From Pseudomonas fluorescens (GTDB lineage Bacteria; Pseudomonadota; Gammaproteobacteria; Pseudomonadales; Pseudomonadaceae): a DNA stretch of 64,000 nucleotides. The stretch is taken from the NCBI RefSeq assembly GCF_001307155.1, contig NZ_CP012830.1, positions 5,516,501-5,580,500 of the forward strand, in the 5' to 3' direction. Below are positions 62,556 through 64,000 of this stretch, piece by piece (within the stretch, counting starts at the first letter, position 1; each line of letters starts with the position of its first letter). The notes beneath the pieces were generated by a model. It was not told where the DNA came from. It did no database searches and saw only the letters and a list, made by a program, of their open reading frames with translations. The translations under genes and the position numbers were made by a program.

Positions 62556-63502
62556 ACGACCTCCAGATAGGATTCGTGGACGGTCTGGCCGAGATGGCGA
62601 ACCTGGGAGATGAAATCAGTCAGCCAGAGGTGCAGACCGAAACCGAGAATCTCGTCGATCCCGGTGTAGCGCAGCCGCGCATTCAGTTCGGCGGCCAGCC
62701 GCTGGGCCGCCCGCCCGTTACTGCCTGGCAGGCTGGCGAGGATCTGGTCCAGTTCCTCGATGCAAGCGTGCAGCGAACGCGGAACGGCGGCGCGCAACAG
62801 CAGCATCTCGGAAACCTGCTCGGCGTTCGGCGCATTGCGATAGAGCTCGTTGAACGCCTCGAAAGACGACAAGGCACGCAGCAAGGCGCTCCATTGGTAA
62901 TAGCCGCGGGCCGAGTTGTCGCTCACCTCCTCCGACTCCTCGCCGTACATTTCGTAGCGCGCATCCAGCAGGCGCAGGGTGTTGTCGGCGCGTTCGAGGA
63001 AGGTGCCCAGTCGAATGAAGCAGTAGGCATCGTTGCGCATGATGGTGCCGGAGGTTGCCCCGCGGAACAGGTGCGAACGCTCCTTGACCCACTCGCAGAA
63101 ATGGCTGATGCCATAACGTCCCAGGCCATTGCGGGCGATGTTGCGCATCTCCAGCCAGGTGGCGTTGATGTTCTCCCACATGTCGGCGGTGATCCGTCCA
63201 CGTACCGCGTGGGCATTGGCCCGCGCCGCCTGCAGGCAGCAATAGATACTGCCGGGGTTGGTTTCATCCAGCGCGAAAAAATGCAGCATGCGTTCGGTGT
63301 TGAGTTCGCCGTAGCGCTGGTTGTAGTCGTCCAGCGTGCCGGCGGCCAACAGCGACATCGACAGCTCGGCATGGCCATCGGTGCGCCCGGCCTGGGGCAT
63401 CAGCGACAGCGAGTAACTGACTTCGAGCATGCGCGCCAGGTTTTCGGCGCGCTCCAGATAACGGGACATCCAGTAGAGGTCCGAAGCGGTTCTTGAAAGC
63501 AT
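62552..63502 (-). CDS. Alpha-E domain protein
   Basis: A 316-residue all-helical protein of the alpha-E (DUF403) family. The diagnostic start is MLSRTASDLYWMSRYLERAE with NLARMLE. It lies between the ATP-grasp and transglutaminase genes, overlapping the latter by four bases. Its biochemical role is unknown; it always travels with these two enzymes. Confidence 0.93.
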   Translation of the reverse strand: MLSRTASDLYWMSRYLERAENLARMLEVSYSLSLMPQAGRTDGHAELSMSLLAAGTLDDYNQRYGELNTERMLHFFALDETNPGSIYCCLQAARANAHAVRGRITADMWENINATWLEMRNIARNGLGRYGISHFCEWVKERSHLFRGATSGTIMRNDAYCFIRLGTFLERADNTLRLLDARYEMYGEESEEVSDNSARGYYQWSALLRALSSFEAFNELYRNAPNAEQVSEMLLLRAAVPRSLHACIEELDQILASLPGSNGRAAQRLAAELNARLRYTGIDEILGFGLHLWLTDFISQVRHLGQTVHESYLEVV

Positions 63503-63505
63503 GTC

Positions 63506-64000
63506 TTAGTCCTCCACTACCCAAGTGTCTTTGGTGCCGCCGCCCTGGGACGAGTTCACCACCAGCGAGCCTTCGCGCAATGCCACGCGGGTCAGGCCGC
63601 CGGGCACCAGGCGGGTTTCACGGCCCGACAGCACAAACGGGCGCAGGTCGATGTGGCGTGGGGCGATGCCGCTTTCGACAAAGGTCGGACACGTGGACAG
63701 GCACAGCGTCGGCTGGGCGATATACGCTTCGGGGCGGGCCTTGAGACGCGCGCGGAAGTCCTCGATTTCCGCCGCTGTGGCCGCCGGGCCGACCAGCATC
63801 CCGTAGCCACCGGAACCCTGGGTCTCCTTGACCACCAGTTCGGGAAGATTGGCCAGCACGTGGGACAGCTCTTCCGGTTTGCGACACTGCCAGGTCGGTA
63901 CGTTCTTGAGGATCGGTTCCTCGGCGAGGTAGAAGCGGATCATGTCACCGACATACGGGTAGATCGACTTGTCATCCGCCACGCCGGTGCCTATGGCATT
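63506..64000 (-). CDS. Circularly permuted ATP-grasp type 2 protein, C-terminal part (5' end outside window)
   Basis: The last 164 codons of a circularly permuted ATP-grasp protein (DUF404/DUF407 family), which continues past the window. Diagnostic segments are NAIGTGVADDKSIYPYVGDM, PELVVKETQGSGGYGMLVGP (ATP-binding lysine and glycine loop) and the end SLVVNSSQGGGTKDTWVVED. It would form an amide or peptide bond using ATP. It is the first gene of the ATP-grasp/alpha-E/transglutaminase run, with three bases to the next gene. Confidence 0.92.
   Translation of the reverse strand, partial: NAIGTGVADDKSIYPYVGDMIRFYLAEEPILKNVPTWQCRKPEELSHVLANLPELVVKETQGSGGYGMLVGPAATAAEIEDFRARLKARPEAYIAQPTLCLSTCPTFVESGIAPRHIDLRPFVLSGRETRLVPGGLTRVALREGSLVVNSSQGGGTKDTWVVED

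Overview
The window looks like part of a Pseudomonas chromosome, most likely from the P. fluorescens group. The evidence is an acoXABC/bdhA/acoR acetoin locus, two ArgR/GlxA-type AraC regulators, an MvaU/MvaT-type H-NS analogue, a cstA/ybdD pair, a transglutaminase/alpha-E/ATP-grasp cluster, and a REP palindrome of the kind typical of fluorescent pseudomonads. I recognise no rRNA, tRNA or CRISPR array. Both window edges cut a gene.

Layout. 0-3.2 kb: antiporter end, LysR/SnoaL-like divergent pair, LysE exporter, cupin. 3.2-6 kb: tyrosine recombinase divergent from a KfrA-type coiled-coil DNA-binding protein, abutting a pntB relic. 6-8.8 kb: two tandem, about 90% identical ArgR-type regulators with duplicated leaders. 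8.8-10 kb: decayed fragments, including a PilQ-type secretin end. 10-15.2 kb: tcuRABC tricarballylate locus. 15.4-18.7 kb: a gene graveyard (SDR end, mvaU-like gene beheaded by an IS3-family remnant, frameshifted thymidylate-kinase-like gene, second IS3-type end, deleted dapA-family gene). 18.7-30.3 kb: sucrose/fructose locus (MFS transporter, fructokinase, AraC relic, ScrY/LamB-type porin, four-gene ABC importer, cytoplasmic GH32 sucrase, LacI regulator) with a perfect LacI-type palindrome in the divergent promoter region. 30.5-38.1 kb: acetoin catabolism, with a textbook sigma-54 promoter and a candidate AcoR enhancer palindrome. 38.3-42.6 kb: Lrp regulator, acetylpolyamine amidohydrolase, ornithine cyclodeaminase, amino-acid permease. 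42.9-44.1 kb: wrbA and a Gfa-family gene. 44.5-48.2 kb: dsdX-dsdA-dsdC D-serine locus. 48.3-49.6 kb: stefin-like small protein, an orphan and a secreted orphan. 50-51.9 kb: sorAB-type sulfite dehydrogenase. 51.9-56.5 kb: Cache histidine kinase and NarL-type regulator beside cstA-ybdD. 56.6-64 kb: chemoreceptor, CBS protein, LprI-MliC lysozyme inhibitor, gamma-glutamyltransferase-like enzyme, transglutaminase/alpha-E/ATP-grasp cluster.

How it works together. Most of the window is a string of self-contained uptake-plus-catabolism cassettes, each with its own regulator: tricarballylate, sucrose, acetoin/2,3-butanediol, an acetylated amine or amino acid (inferred), D-serine, sulfite, and pyruvate or a related carboxylate (inferred). 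Between them lie recombination scars: at least seven gene relics, several with internal deletions or homopolymer frameshifts, clustered at 5.4-9.4 kb and 15.6-18.6 kb.

Most promising for new biology: the Lrp/APAH/OCD/permease cluster as an unassigned acetyl-amine catabolic route; the recombinase/KfrA pair with its palindromic control region; the duplicated ArgR pair; and the stefin-like protein with its orphan neighbour. Start codons were chosen from ribosome-binding sites and family starts, by eye. Family assignments come from recognising motifs; no searches were run.
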